A stretch of DNA of 64,000 bases from DATJZG01 sp035499295 (GCA_035499295.1 DATJZG010000018.1:1-64000); one strand, 5' to 3'; shown: positions 24,701-33,907, counted from the stretch's first letter. Translations and numbers: made by a program. Notes: generated by a model from the sequence alone, not told the origin.

Positions 24701-26728
24701 GTGGCCATCTTTCCCCCCACCGACCCCAGGACCGGGGAGGGCCGTCGCGTCCTGTGGATGGGAGCGGTGGCCTCGCTCGCATTCCTCCTCATCCTCTCGC
24801 GCCTCTACCAGCTCCAGATCCTGCGCGGCGACGAGTACAAGGGCCGGGCGGACGAGAACTTCGTGAAGGAGCTGCGCGTCCCGGCGGACCGCGGCCTCAT
24901 CCTCGACCGCAACCGCAACGTGCTCGTCGAGTCGCGCCCCAGCTACGACGTGGTCCTCATCCCCTACTTCTGCGGGAAGCAGTGCGACGAGGTGGTGAGC
25001 CGGCTCGCCACCATGCTCTCCCTCTCCCGCGACGAGGAGCAGCGGGTGGCCGACCACGTCCGCACCGCCCGCGGGCTCCTGCGCTTCCGCCCCTTCACCG
25101 TCAAGGTAGACATCGCCCGCGACGACCTGGACGTGCTCGAGGCGAACCGGACGGAGCTCTCGGGCGCGGTCGACGTCCTCCCCACCCCGCACCGGAACTA
25201 TCGCCAGGGCGTCCGTGCGAGCCACCTCTTCGGCTACATGAACGAGGTGGGGCCGGACGAGATCGACCACATGAACGAGGAGCTCGAGAGCGAGGGCTCG
25301 AACGAGCAGCCGTACCAGCCCGGCGACTTCGTGGGGCGGCGCGGGCTGGAGCGGCGCTTCGAGCGCGAGATGCGGGGCCTCGACGGGATCCAGCGGGTGG
25401 TGGTCGACGCTCGTGGCAACGCCAAGCGCGACTCGGAGCTCATCCCGGAGGAGCAGCGCTACCAGTCCTCGGTGCCGGGCGACAACCTGGTGCTCTCCCT
25501 CGACTGGCGGCTGCAGGAGTTCGCGGAGAAGACCTTTCCCGGCAAGGCCGGGGTGGTGCTGGCGATGGAGGCGAAGACCGGCTTCCTGCTCGCCCTGGTG
25601 GACCGGCCGGCGGTCGACCCGAACAAGCTCACCGGCCGCGTCACCCGCGCCGAGCTCGCCCAGATTCGCGCCGACCCGCTGCAGCCCGAGCTCTTCCGCG
25701 CCATCCAGCAGCACTACCACCCGGGCTCGACCTTCAAGGTGGTCACCGCCATCGCCGCCCTGGAGGAGGGGGCCTTGAAGCCCGGGGGTTCCGTCTACTG
25801 CCCGGGCCACTACACCCTCGGGGGCCACAGCTGGCGCTGCGACAAGGACTCCGGCCACGGGAGCGTCGACCTGGACCACGCGCTCGGCGCGAGCTGCGAC
25901 GTGTTCTTCTACTCGCTCGGCGACCGGCTCGGCACCGAGCGCATCGCCAAGTGGGGCAGCCTGCTCGGGCTGGGGAAGCCGACCGGCCTCGACCTGCCGG
26001 GGGAGATCCCGGGGGTGATGCCCGACGAGGCCTGGCACGAGTCGCACATCGCCGGGGGCTACCACCACGGCATGTCGCTCAACCTGGCCATCGGCCAGGG
26101 CGACGTGAACGTGACCCCCATGCAGCAGCTCGTCCTCTACGGCGCCCTCGCCACCGGCGTCGTCTGGAAGCCGCAGGTGGTGCTCCGGGTGGAGGACGCC
26201 CGCGGCGAGGTGGTGAGCGAGTTCGCCCCGGAGGAGCGCGGCAGGCTGCCGGTGAAGCCGGAGACGCGCAAGGCCGTGCTCTCCGGGCTCCTGGCTGCGG
26301 TGAACCAGCCCTTCGGGACCGCCTACGGATCGCGGCTCAAGGAGTTCGTGATGGCCGGGAAGACCGGCACCGCCCAGGTGGTGAAGCTCGGCGCCAAGCG
26401 CCTCAAGGCGGCGCAGGTGAGCTACGCCGAGCGCGACCACGCCTGGTTCGCGGCCTTCGCCCCCGCCGACGATCCGGAGATCGTGGTGGTGGTCCTGAAC
26501 GAGCATTCCGGCTTCGGGGCCTCGAACGCCGCGCCCACCGCGGCGGCAGTGGTGAGGAAGTGGCTCGAGCTCAAGGAGGAGGACGCGCGCAACCGCGCCG
26601 CGGCCGACCGACCGAGCGCCGCGCCCCGCACGCTCCCGGCGGAGCCGGCGCCCGAGGTCCCCGGGCGCCCGGCCAAGCCGGCGCACGCGGGGACGGCGGG
26701 GCCGGCAGGAGGGGACCGTGGCGCTTGA
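24701..26728 (+). CDS. mrdA: Penicillin-binding protein 2 (elongation transpeptidase)
   Basis: 675 residues. Class B PBP that cross-links lateral peptidoglycan. One N-terminal anchor (WMGAVASLAFLLILSRLYQL), a dimerisation domain (about 55-240), then the transpeptidase: active-site S343 in HPGSTFK, second motif S398-C-D400 (SCD where SxN is usual, as in many PBP2s), and K554-T-G in AGKTGTAQVV. PHRNYRQGVRASHLFGYMNE is the PBP2 pedestal signature. GTG start with a Gly-rich ribosome site; the last 11 bases overlap rodA. The tail (about 625-675) is Pro/Ala-rich. Confidence 0.94.
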   Translation: MAIFPPTDPRTGEGRRVLWMGAVASLAFLLILSRLYQLQILRGDEYKGRADENFVKELRVPADRGLILDRNRNVLVESRPSYDVVLIPYFCGKQCDEVVSRLATMLSLSRDEEQRVADHVRTARGLLRFRPFTVKVDIARDDLDVLEANRTELSGAVDVLPTPHRNYRQGVRASHLFGYMNEVGPDEIDHMNEELESEGSNEQPYQPGDFVGRRGLERRFEREMRGLDGIQRVVVDARGNAKRDSELIPEEQRYQSSVPGDNLVLSLDWRLQEFAEKTFPGKAGVVLAMEAKTGFLLALVDRPAVDPNKLTGRVTRAELAQIRADPLQPELFRAIQQHYHPGSTFKVVTAIAALEEGALKPGGSVYCPGHYTLGGHSWRCDKDSGHGSVDLDHALGASCDVFFYSLGDRLGTERIAKWGSLLGLGKPTGLDLPGEIPGVMPDEAWHESHIAGGYHHGMSLNLAIGQGDVNVTPMQQLVLYGALATGVVWKPQVVLRVEDARGEVVSEFAPEERGRLPVKPETRKAVLSGLLAAVNQPFGTAYGSRLKEFVMAGKTGTAQVVKLGAKRLKAAQVSYAERDHAWFAAFAPADDPEIVVVVLNEHSGFGASNAAPTAAAVVRKWLELKEEDARNRAAADRPSAAPRTLPAEPAPEVPGRPAKPAHAGTAGPAGGDRGA

Positions 26729-27854
26729 GAGGACGGGGCTGGCGCGGCTCGGCGCCCCGGAGCGACGGGCCCTCGCCCGCTTCCCCTGGCACGTGGCCTT
26801 CCTCGTCCTCGCCATCTCGGCGCTCGGCGTCTGGAACCTCGCCTCGGCGTCCCGGAGCGCGAGCGCGCCGGTGTGGAGCTCGCAGGCCACCTGGATGGGG
26901 GCAGGTCTCCTGCTCGCGCTCCTGGTGCTCCTCGTCGACTACCGGCTCTTCCAGCGCGCCGCCTGGGTGTTCTACGGAGGGGTGCTGGTGCTCCTCGTCG
27001 CGGTCCTACTGAAGGGCCGCGTGGTGATGGGGGCGCGGCGCTGGATCACCCTCGGCCCCGTGAACTTCCAGCCGTCCGAGCTCGCCAAGGTCGCGGTCGT
27101 CCTGGGCCTCGCCGCCTGGTACGCGCGGGACGCGCGGAAGGAGGAGCAGCCGGCCCCCTCGGGGCTGCGCGGCATCGCGGTGCCGGCGGCGCTCACCCTG
27201 GCACCGGCGGCCCTGGTGCTGAAGGAGCCCGACCTCGGCACCGCCCTCATCGTGGTGGCCATCGGCGCGACCATGATCCTCTTCGCCGGCGTCCGCTGGA
27301 AGGCGCTCGCCCTCTTGTTGGCGGTGGTGGTGGGGGGCTCGCTCGCTGCCTGGCCGCAGCTCAAGCCCTACCAGCGCAAGCGGGTGGAGAGCTTCCTCAA
27401 CCCCGAGGGGGACGCGCTCGGCGCCGGCTACCACGCCACCCAGTCCATGATCGCTGTCGGCTCCGGACAGGGGTTCGGCAAGGGCTGGGGGCAGGGCACG
27501 CAGACCCTCCTGTCCTTCCTCCCCGAGCAGCACACCGACTTCATCTTCTCGGTGTGGGCCGAGGAACACGGCTTCGTGGGCTGCCTGCTCCTGCTCGCCC
27601 TCTACTACGCCCTCGTGGCGTCGGGGCTCACCATCGCCGGCTACGCGCGCGACGACTTCGGGAGGTTCGTCGCCGTCGGCACCACCGCCATGCTCTTCTG
27701 GCACGCCTTCGTGAACATGGGGATGGTGACCGGCGTATTGCCGGTAGTGGGGGTGACCCTCCCCCTCATGAGCTACGGGGGGTCGTCGATCATCGCCATG
27801 TACCTGGCGGTGGCGCTGCTCGCCAACGTGGGGACGCGCCGCTTCGTCAACTAG
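26718..27854 (+). CDS. rodA: RodA peptidoglycan glycosyltransferase (SEDS family)
   Basis: 378 residues with about ten membrane helices. SEDS polymerase that works with PBP2. Landmarks: GARRWITLGPVNFQPSELAKVA, LKEPDLGTALI, QHTDFIFSVWAEEHGFVG carrying the catalytic-region Asp of SEDS proteins, and LPLMSYGGSSIIAM near the end. GTG start inside the PBP2 end, preceded by GGAGGGG. Last gene of the operon, convergent with trxA; no clear terminator was seen between them. Confidence 0.95.
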   Translation: MALERTGLARLGAPERRALARFPWHVAFLVLAISALGVWNLASASRSASAPVWSSQATWMGAGLLLALLVLLVDYRLFQRAAWVFYGGVLVLLVAVLLKGRVVMGARRWITLGPVNFQPSELAKVAVVLGLAAWYARDARKEEQPAPSGLRGIAVPAALTLAPAALVLKEPDLGTALIVVAIGATMILFAGVRWKALALLLAVVVGGSLAAWPQLKPYQRKRVESFLNPEGDALGAGYHATQSMIAVGSGQGFGKGWGQGTQTLLSFLPEQHTDFIFSVWAEEHGFVGCLLLLALYYALVASGLTIAGYARDDFGRFVAVGTTAMLFWHAFVNMGMVTGVLPVVGVTLPLMSYGGSSIIAMYLAVALLANVGTRRFVN

Positions 27855-27935
27855 GGAGGCGGGCGAGGTCCGCCGCTCCCCCGCCCGGGAAGCCGGGGCG
27901 GAGGCGACGCCAAGAGGGGAGGGGACGGGATCGCC

Positions 27936-28262
27936 CTAGGCGACCTTCTTCACGCTCTCGAGGAGCCGGGTCTTGTCGGCCCCCACCACCGTGTCGACCA
28001 CGCGGCCGCCCTTGAACACGAGCAGGGTGGGGATCGACCGGATGTTGTACTTCTGGGCCACCCCCTGGTGGTGGTCGATGTCCATCTTGCCGACCTTCAC
28101 CTTGCCCTTGTACTCCTGGGCGATCTGGTCGATGACCGGGGCGATGGCCTTGCACGGGCCGCACCACGTGGCCCAGAAGTCGACCAGCACGGGGATGTCG
28201 CTCTTCAGGACCTCTTGGTCGAAGGTGCCGTCCTCGAGGACGACGACGTTCTCGGATGCCAT
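27936..28262 (-). CDS. trxA: Thioredoxin
   Basis: 108 residues, the standard thioredoxin length. Active site WCGPC at 33-37 (DFWATWCGPCKAIAPV), the cis-Pro region SIPTLLVFKGGRVVDTVVGA, and the buried acid in VLVDFWA are all present. It is the general cytosolic disulfide reductant. ATG with AGGAAGG a few bases upstream. Divergent from a hypothetical gene across a 102-base spacer that contains a perfect 21-base palindrome. Confidence 0.96.
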   Translation of the reverse strand: MASENVVVLEDGTFDQEVLKSDIPVLVDFWATWCGPCKAIAPVIDQIAQEYKGKVKVGKMDIDHHQGVAQKYNIRSIPTLLVFKGGRVVDTVVGADKTRLLESVKKVA

Positions 28263-28326
28263 GTCGACCTTCCTAACCACTTGGACGCGCGCTGGCAAGC
28301 GGCCGGGAGGGCGTGGTAGCTTGAGA

Positions 28327-28347
28327 AATCCGCCGCAGCGGCGGATT
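28327..28347. repeat. Perfect 21-base palindrome, possible operator
   Basis: AATCCGCCGC and GCGGCGGATT flank a single central A, and the outer bases continue as GAGA/TCTC with one bulge. It lies between trxA (minus) and the next gene (plus), 18 bases before the latter's ATG. A protein dimer binding site or a cruciform/hairpin are both possible. No T-run follows, so it is not a terminator. Confidence 0.5.
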
Positions 28348-28364
28348 CTCTCGGTGATCTCCCC

Positions 28365-28916
28365 ATGGCCGGCGGCCTTCTCTTCGTCTCCCAGGCCCTC
28401 ATCGACACCTGGGCAGAGCAGGGTCGGATCGACTTCGTGGGGAACGTGATGACGCTGCTCGCCGGCGAGGGCAGCGGCCGCCGCTACGCGCTCGAGCCGG
28501 CGGTCCGCTTCCTCAAGGTCCTCGGGGCGGAGAAGGACCCCCATCAACTGCTCGCGAAGGTGAAGCCGCTCGAGCAGCTGCGCGGCATGGGGGCCGAGGC
28601 GGTCGAGAACTCGGTGGTGATGGGCGACGTCGCCTACGAGGTCGAGCCCGGGTTCCTCGCCGAGGTGTCGGCCATCGAGGCGGCGGTGAACGCCCCCCGG
28701 GGAGCGGCGCCCGCCCGCCCGCCCCCGACGAGCCCGTCCCCGGCGCCCCCGGCCCGGGCCGAGCCCCGCGCTTCGCCGGGCTCGGCGGCGGCCGAGATTC
28801 CCCCCCCGGCGCCGCGCGACCGGGGCGTCCGGCCGTCGAGCTCGCCGCGCGATCTCGAGGAGCGACGCAAGGAAGCCGAGGCACTGGCAAGGTTCCTGCT
28901 AGACAACCTCTCTTGA
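28365..28916 (+). CDS. Conserved-looking hypothetical protein, Pro-rich linker
   Basis: 183 residues, soluble. The first 105 residues form a compact alpha/beta-like domain (GGLLFVSQALIDTWAEQGRIDFVGNVMTLL; GRRYALEPAVRFLKVLG; SVVMGDVAYEVEPGFLAEVS split over the region), with hydrophobic spacing of a real fold. Residues about 110-160 are a Pro/Ala linker, and a short charged helix (DLEERRKEAEALARFLLDNL) ends the protein. PilZ-like or other identity could not be shown. A 21-base palindrome lies just upstream. No function is assigned. Confidence 0.65.
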   Translation: MAGGLLFVSQALIDTWAEQGRIDFVGNVMTLLAGEGSGRRYALEPAVRFLKVLGAEKDPHQLLAKVKPLEQLRGMGAEAVENSVVMGDVAYEVEPGFLAEVSAIEAAVNAPRGAAPARPPPTSPSPAPPARAEPRASPGSAAAEIPPPAPRDRGVRPSSSPRDLEERRKEAEALARFLLDNLS

Positions 28917-29022
28917 AGCCCGCCCGGCGCAGGGTCTGCGCGCCCCCGGTGCCAATCGGCCCCCGATGGGGTAGAAAGCGTGCCGGAGCGCGCCTCCCAA
29001 GCCGCCGAACGACGAGAGCCAG

Positions 29023-29853
29023 ATGAGCATTCAGGTGCTACGCATCGCCGCCGTCCTCTACGCCCTGGCGGCCACGTTCTACGTCCTCTACTTCGCCCGT
29101 CCCCGCCACGCCCGGCTCGCCACCGCCGGCCAGTGGCTCCTCTCGGGCGGGTTCCTGGTCCACGCCGCCGCCATCGGCCTCGGGTGCAAGGAGTACGGCG
29201 GCATGGAGTTCTTCAGCCTCCGCGGCGGGCTCGTCACCATCGCCTGGCTCGCGGCCGGCGCCTACCTCGTGCTGCAGCGCCTCTACCGCATCCCCACCGT
29301 GGGCGCCTTCATCATGCCGCTCATCCTGGTGGTGCTCGGGCCGGCGCTCTTCCTCACCAACCCGAACCTCCCCGAGACCCTCCCCGAGACGGTGCGCCGG
29401 CCCGTCCTCACGCTGCACATCGTCTCGGCCCTGCTCGGCGTGGCCATCTTCGCCCTCGCCTACGTGGTGGCCATCATGTACCTGCTCCAGGAGCGCGAGG
29501 TGAAGGGGAAGCACTTCGGGGCCCTCTTCTCGCGGCTCCCCTCGCTCGACTCGCTCGACCAGCTGAACCAGCGGCTGGTGCGGGCCGGATTCGTGGTGTT
29601 CACGGTGGCTCTCGTGCTCGGGGCGATGGTGGCCCGCCACGTCTGGAAGACCGCCTGGGAATGGGATCCCCAGCAGGTGAGCTCGCTCGTCATCTGGAGC
29701 CTCTACGGGGCGATGGTGCAGCTGCGCCACACCGGCTGGCACGGGAGGCGCTACGCCTTCCTCACCATCGCCGGCTTCGTCCTCGTCATCGGCTCCATGG
29801 TGACCCTCAACGTGATCCCCGGGGCGACGCGCCATGGAGGAAGCTTCCAGTGA
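29023..29853 (+). CDS. ccsA: CcsA/HemX-like cytochrome c assembly membrane protein
   Basis: 276 residues with about eight membrane helices. The tryptophan-rich heme-handling signature is HVWKTAWEWDPQQ (about 206-218). LTLHIVSALLGVAIFALAYVVA supplies one of the candidate heme-binding histidines and LRHTGWHGRRYAFL another. CcsA-type proteins carry heme for system II cytochrome c maturation; HemX, next to hemA in many bacteria, is a shorter relative. It overlaps hemA by 4 bases (GTGA), which links heme delivery to heme synthesis. No CcsB/ResB partner is in the window. Confidence 0.85.
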   Translation: MSIQVLRIAAVLYALAATFYVLYFARPRHARLATAGQWLLSGGFLVHAAAIGLGCKEYGGMEFFSLRGGLVTIAWLAAGAYLVLQRLYRIPTVGAFIMPLILVVLGPALFLTNPNLPETLPETVRRPVLTLHIVSALLGVAIFALAYVVAIMYLLQEREVKGKHFGALFSRLPSLDSLDQLNQRLVRAGFVVFTVALVLGAMVARHVWKTAWEWDPQQVSSLVIWSLYGAMVQLRHTGWHGRRYAFLTIAGFVLVIGSMVTLNVIPGATRHGGSFQ

Positions 29854-31172
29854 GCCCGGCGGGCGTCGAGCTCTTCCTGGTGGGGCTCTCGCACAAGAGC
29901 GCCCCGGTCGCGGTCCGCGAGAGGGTGGCGCTCTCCGGAGACGTTCTCAAGGAGGCGCTCGTCCGGCTGCAGGCGTCCGACGGGGTGCGCGAGGCGATGG
30001 TGGTCTCGACCTGCAACCGGGTGGAGGTCTACGTGTACGCCGACCGGCTCGAGCACGGGCGGCGCTTCTTCCTGGAGCGCGCCGAGCAGGCGGAGGGGCA
30101 CCTCTACGAGCGCTCCGGGCGGGAGGCAATCCGGCACCTCTTCCGGGTCGCCTCGAGCCTCGACTCCATGGTGGTGGGCGAGCCGCAGATCCTGGGGCAG
30201 GTGAAGGAGGCCTACGGCATCGCCAGCTCGGCCGCGGCCGCCGGCTCCTTCTTCTCGCGCTTGTGCAACCACGCCTTCGCCGCCGCCAAGCGGGTCCGCA
30301 GCGAGACCGACATCGCCAAGGGCGCGGGCAGCGTCTCCCAGGTGGCGGTGGAGCTGGTGGAGAAGATCTTCGGGGACCTGAAGGGGCGCGCCGTGCTCCT
30401 GGTGGGGGCCGGGAAGATGGGGGCGCTCTCGGCGAAGGCGCTGCGCGCCCTCGGGGCGGACCGGATCCTCGTCACCAACCGCTCGCCCGAGCGGGCCCGG
30501 GCGCTCGCCGCCGAGGTGGCCGGCCAGGCCGAGCCCTGGGAGACGCTCACCAGTCTGCTCGCGCTCGCGGACGTGGTCATCGTCTCCACCGGCGCCGCGA
30601 ACTACGTCGTCACCCGCGAGCTGGCGACGCAGGTGATGAAGGCCCGGCGCCAGAGGTCGGTCTGCTTCATCGACCTCGCCGTCCCCCGCAACGTCGATCC
30701 CGCCCTGGGCGAGCTCTCGAACGTCTACGCCTACGACATCGACGACCTGCAGAAGGTGGTCACCCAGACCCACCAGGCCCGCGCCGAGGAGGCGATCCGC
30801 GCCGAGGCGCTCATCGAGGCCGAGGTGATGGCCTTCTCCCGGGAGCGCGAGACCCGGGCGGCCTTGCCGGTGCTGGCGGCCCTGCGGCGGCGGGCGGAGG
30901 AGATCGCGCGCGCCGAGGCCGAGCGCACCCTCGCGCACGTGGGCGAGCGCCTCGACGACAAGGGCAAGCGAAGCGTCGAGGCCATGGCGCAGGCCATCGT
31001 GAACAAGCTCCTGCACGGCCCGACGGCCCGGCTGAAGGAGGCGGCCGCCTCGGGCGACAGCGACCTGCCGGGCGCTGCCGCCGAGCTCTTCGGCGTGGAA
31101 GTGGAGCACAACGAGCGCGCCCGGCCGGAGGGGGAAACCCGGGGCCCGGCGCCCCTGGAGCAAAATCGATGA
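29850..31172 (+). CDS. hemA: Glutamyl-tRNA reductase HemA
   Basis: 440 residues. First committed step of C5-pathway tetrapyrrole synthesis: reduces Glu-tRNA to glutamate semialdehyde with NADPH. Catalytic C55 in VVSTCNRVEVYVYA; substrate region VASSLDSMVVGEPQILGQVKEAY; NADPH-binding GRAVLLVGAGKMGALSAKAL; then DLAVPRNVDP and the dimerisation helices. The GTG start overlaps the ccsA-like stop. Stop overlaps hemC (ATGA). hemL is not in the window. Confidence 0.96.
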   Translation: MSPAGVELFLVGLSHKSAPVAVRERVALSGDVLKEALVRLQASDGVREAMVVSTCNRVEVYVYADRLEHGRRFFLERAEQAEGHLYERSGREAIRHLFRVASSLDSMVVGEPQILGQVKEAYGIASSAAAAGSFFSRLCNHAFAAAKRVRSETDIAKGAGSVSQVAVELVEKIFGDLKGRAVLLVGAGKMGALSAKALRALGADRILVTNRSPERARALAAEVAGQAEPWETLTSLLALADVVIVSTGAANYVVTRELATQVMKARRQRSVCFIDLAVPRNVDPALGELSNVYAYDIDDLQKVVTQTHQARAEEAIRAEALIEAEVMAFSRERETRAALPVLAALRRRAEEIARAEAERTLAHVGERLDDKGKRSVEAMAQAIVNKLLHGPTARLKEAAASGDSDLPGAAAELFGVEVEHNERARPEGETRGPAPLEQNR

Positions 31173-32107
31173 CCGTCCGAATCGCCACGCGCCGCAGCGC
31201 CCTCGCCAAGTGGCAGGCGAACCACGTCGCCGGGCTCCTGCGCGAGCGCGAGCCCGGCCTCGACGTCCGCCTGCTCGAGCTCATGACCCGCGGCGACAAG
31301 ATCCTCGACGTGCCTCTCGCAGAGGTCGGGGGCAAGGGCCTCTTCGTGAAGGAGATCGAGGACGCGCTCCTGCGCGGCGACGCCGAGGTCGCCGTCCACT
31401 CCATGAAGGACCTCCCGGCGCAGCTCGCGCCCGGGCTCGTCATCGCCGCCACCCCGGTCCGGGAGGACCCGCGCGACGCCCTCGTCTCCAAGGGGAAGCG
31501 GCTCGAGGACCTGCCCCGGGGAGCCCGGGTGGGCACCGCCAGCCTGCGCCGCGCGGCCCAGCTCAAGGCGGCCCGCCCCGACCTGCGGCTCGAGACCATC
31601 CGCGGCAACGTCCAGACGCGGCTGCGCAAGGTGGAGGAGGGCTTCGACGCGGTCGTGCTCGCCTACGCCGGGCTGCGGCGCCTGGGGCTCGCCGACAAGG
31701 TGGTGCAGGTGTTCACCGTGGAGGAGATGCTGCCGGCCGTCGCGCAGGGAGCGCTCGCCATCGAGGCCCGCCAGGCCGACGCCGAGACGATGCGGCGCCT
31801 CGCCCCCTTGGACGACGCCGACACCCGGCACCAGGTGGAGGCGGAGCGCGGGGTGATGCGCCGGCTGGAGGGCGGGTGTCAGGTGCCGCTCGCCGCGCAC
31901 GCCACCGTGGCCGCCGGGACCGTCACGCTCCGGGCACTCGTCGCCTCCATCGACGGCACCCGGGTGGTGCGGGGCGAGCGCACTGGGCTGGTCGCGCAGG
32001 CGGCGGACATAGGCGTGGCGCTCGCCGAGGACCTCCTCGCCCGCGGCGCCGACGCCATCCTGGCGGAGATCGAGCGCGGCCCCGGGCTCACCGCGCCGAA
32101 GCGCTAG
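31169..32107 (+). CDS. hemC: Porphobilinogen deaminase HemC
   Basis: 312 residues. Polymerises four porphobilinogen units to hydroxymethylbilane. IATRRSALAKWQANHVAGLL, DVPLAEVGGKGLFVKEIEDAL, DAEVAVHSMKDLPAQLAPG and RVGTASLRRAAQL are textbook motifs; the dipyrromethane cofactor is attached to C237 in EGGCQVPLAAHA. ATG overlaps the hemA stop. Followed directly by hemD without a gap. Confidence 0.97.
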   Translation: MTVRIATRRSALAKWQANHVAGLLREREPGLDVRLLELMTRGDKILDVPLAEVGGKGLFVKEIEDALLRGDAEVAVHSMKDLPAQLAPGLVIAATPVREDPRDALVSKGKRLEDLPRGARVGTASLRRAAQLKAARPDLRLETIRGNVQTRLRKVEEGFDAVVLAYAGLRRLGLADKVVQVFTVEEMLPAVAQGALAIEARQADAETMRRLAPLDDADTRHQVEAERGVMRRLEGGCQVPLAAHATVAAGTVTLRALVASIDGTRVVRGERTGLVAQAADIGVALAEDLLARGADAILAEIERGPGLTAPKR

Positions 32108-32890
32108 GTGACTGCTCCCCCAAGGCTCGACGGGCGCCGCGTGGCGGTGACGCGCGGGAAGGGGGGCGACGACGCCCTCGCCTCCCGCCTGCGGGAGCTC
32201 GGGGCCGAGGTCGTCGGCGTCCCCGCCATCGCCACCGCCCCGCCGGAGTCGTGGGAGGAGCTCGACCGGGCGCTCCGCTCCGTGGAGGCATTCGACTGGA
32301 TCGCCTTCGCGAGCGCCAACGCGGTGGAGATGACCGTGGGGCGCCTGCGGGAGCTCGGGCTCCCGCCCCCCTCGAGGACGGTGAGGCTCGCCGCCGTCGG
32401 CCGGGCCACCGGCGAGAGGCTTGCCGGGCTCCTACGCCCCCCCGATCTCGTCCCGGCCGAGGCGCGGGGCGCGGCGCTGGCGGAGGCCCTGGGGGAGCGG
32501 GCCCGCGGGAAGAGGGTCCTCGTCCCGCGCGCGGCCGAGGGCCGTCCCGAGCTCGTGGACGGGCTCGCGGCCGCCGGGGCGGAGGTGGTCGCCGCGCCCT
32601 GCTACCGGACCGTCGCCGCCCCGGCGGAGGCCATCGCCCCCCTCGGAGCGCTGCTCGAGCGCGGCGAGGTGGACGCGGTGGCCTTCGCGTCGCCTTCGGC
32701 GGTGAGGAGCGTGGCGAGGGGACTCGGATCCCGTGCCCCGCTGCTCTCCCGCTGCGCGCTCGCGGCCATCGGCCCCACCACGGCTGCCGCGCTCGAGGAG
32801 GAGGGCCTCGAGGGCGCCTTCACCCCCCGGACCTCGACGGCCCGGGACCTCGCCGACGAGATCGCCCGGCGGCTCGGCCCCCGGCGCTGA
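32108..32890 (+). CDS. hemD: Uroporphyrinogen-III synthase HemD
   Basis: 260 residues. Closes hydroxymethylbilane with D-ring inversion. The family is poorly conserved; recognised by the two-lobed HemD pattern: RRVAVTRGKGGDDALASRLRELG at the start, WIAFASANAVEMTVGRL, KRVLVPRAAEGRPELVDGLAAAG, DAVAFASPSAVRSVARGL and AAIGPTTAAALEEEGLE. GTG begins immediately after the hemC TAG, completing ccsA-hemA-hemC-hemD. Confidence 0.92.
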   Translation: MTAPPRLDGRRVAVTRGKGGDDALASRLRELGAEVVGVPAIATAPPESWEELDRALRSVEAFDWIAFASANAVEMTVGRLRELGLPPPSRTVRLAAVGRATGERLAGLLRPPDLVPAEARGAALAEALGERARGKRVLVPRAAEGRPELVDGLAAAGAEVVAAPCYRTVAAPAEAIAPLGALLERGEVDAVAFASPSAVRSVARGLGSRAPLLSRCALAAIGPTTAAALEEEGLEGAFTPRTSTARDLADEIARRLGPRR

Positions 32891-33187
32891 GGCCCTCGCC
32901 CGAGGCCGCGCCCTCCCCGACGCCCGCAAGGGTGCAGGCCCGAGCCGGTCCCCGGGAGAGGCGACTCGGGTAGCATGAAGCGTCGACTTGTGCTACGAGC
33001 TGGGCCGCGCGGAGAGCGCAGAGTTCGACGGTCTCCGGCGGCCGGGCGTCCCTTCCCGAGGTGCTCCTCCTGACGGGCTCATCGATGGCGCTTCTCATCC
33101 CCCACGGCGCCGCCTTCGCGACCCGGCCCGGGCCGGGGCCCGGGCGGGCCCCCCCGGAAACCCCCGCCGGCGACGGGAAGGCTAGCC
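32891..33187. other. 297-base intergenic stretch, no gene seen
   Basis: Between hemD and the TonB-like gene. It contains one notable hairpin at 32970-32996 (GTAGCA pairing with TGCTAC, with AAG/CTT inside the loop) and a G/C-only run with GGCCCGGGCC near 33123. No riboswitch core, terminator T-run or coding frame with a ribosome site was recognised. GACGGGAAGG at its right end is the likely ribosome binding site of the next gene. Confidence 0.5.
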
Positions 33188-33907
33188 GTGTTTGAGGAGG
33201 TCGCGAGGACGAGGCGGCCGGGGCGCCTCTTCCGCCGGAGCGCCTTTGTCGTCGCCTCGACCGCGGTCGAGGCCGCCCTCCTCCTCGCGCTCGCGGCGGG
33301 CGGCCGCTCGCGGGCGGCGGGAAGGCCCGAGCCGGTGGTGGAGGTGAGGCTCGTCCGCGCGGTGCCAGCCCCGCCTCCGCCCGGGTCGCCGCTCCGCAGG
33401 GTGGCCCCGGAGCGGCCGCGGGAGACGAAGAAGCCCGCCCGCACCGCCATGGTGCAGCCGAAGGCGGTGCGGGAGCTGCCCCCGCCCGACCCGCCGGCGG
33501 CGCCTGTCGCCGCGCCCGAAGCCGCCGCCGGCCCCGGTGTCTCTCCGGAAGGTGTCGTCGGCGGGCTCCCCGGGGGAGAGGGCTTCGGCGCCGCGCCGCC
33601 CGACCCGGACCTGCCTTCCACGGTCGACTTCCGCGACGAGATGACCCCGCCCCGGTTCCTCGAGGGCCCGGCCCTCGAGTACACGCCGGAGGCGATCGAT
33701 CATGGCGTGGAGGGGCTCATGGTGGTGCGCTGCGTAGTGACCGCGGAGGGTCGGGTGCACGGCTGCCGGGTCCTGCAGGGCCTGGCCTTCATGGACCGAG
33801 CAGTGGTGGCGGTCCTCGAGGGCCGCCGCTACGCGCCGGCGACGCTCCACGGGGTCCCCCTGGAGGTGAACTACACCTTCAAGATCCGGATGCGCCTGCC
33901 GCGCTAG
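33188..33907 (+). CDS. TonB-family energy transducer protein
   Basis: 239 residues. One N-terminal membrane helix (about 20-40, AFVVASTAVEAALLLALAAG), a Pro-rich periplasmic span (about 55-120), and a C-terminal TonB domain (about 150-239: YTPEAIDHGVEGLMVVRCVVTAEGRV split over that range, then CRVLQGLAFMDRAVVAVLEGRRYAPAT). The usual YP motif of TonB is YTPEA here. TonB couples the proton motive force to outer membrane receptors; no ExbBD or receptor gene is nearby, so it may serve another system. GTG start with GGGAAGG upstream. It converges on truD with a 4-base overlap. Confidence 0.85.
   Translation: MFEEVARTRRPGRLFRRSAFVVASTAVEAALLLALAAGGRSRAAGRPEPVVEVRLVRAVPAPPPPGSPLRRVAPERPRETKKPARTAMVQPKAVRELPPPDPPAAPVAAPEAAAGPGVSPEGVVGGLPGGEGFGAAPPDPDLPSTVDFRDEMTPPRFLEGPALEYTPEAIDHGVEGLMVVRCVVTAEGRVHGCRVLQGLAFMDRAVVAVLEGRRYAPATLHGVPLEVNYTFKIRMRLPR

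Noticed and set aside
32988..33185. Possible 65-residue gene in the hemD-TonB gap
   Set aside because: No ribosome site, Pro/Arg/Gly-rich product, and it ends just before the TonB-like start.
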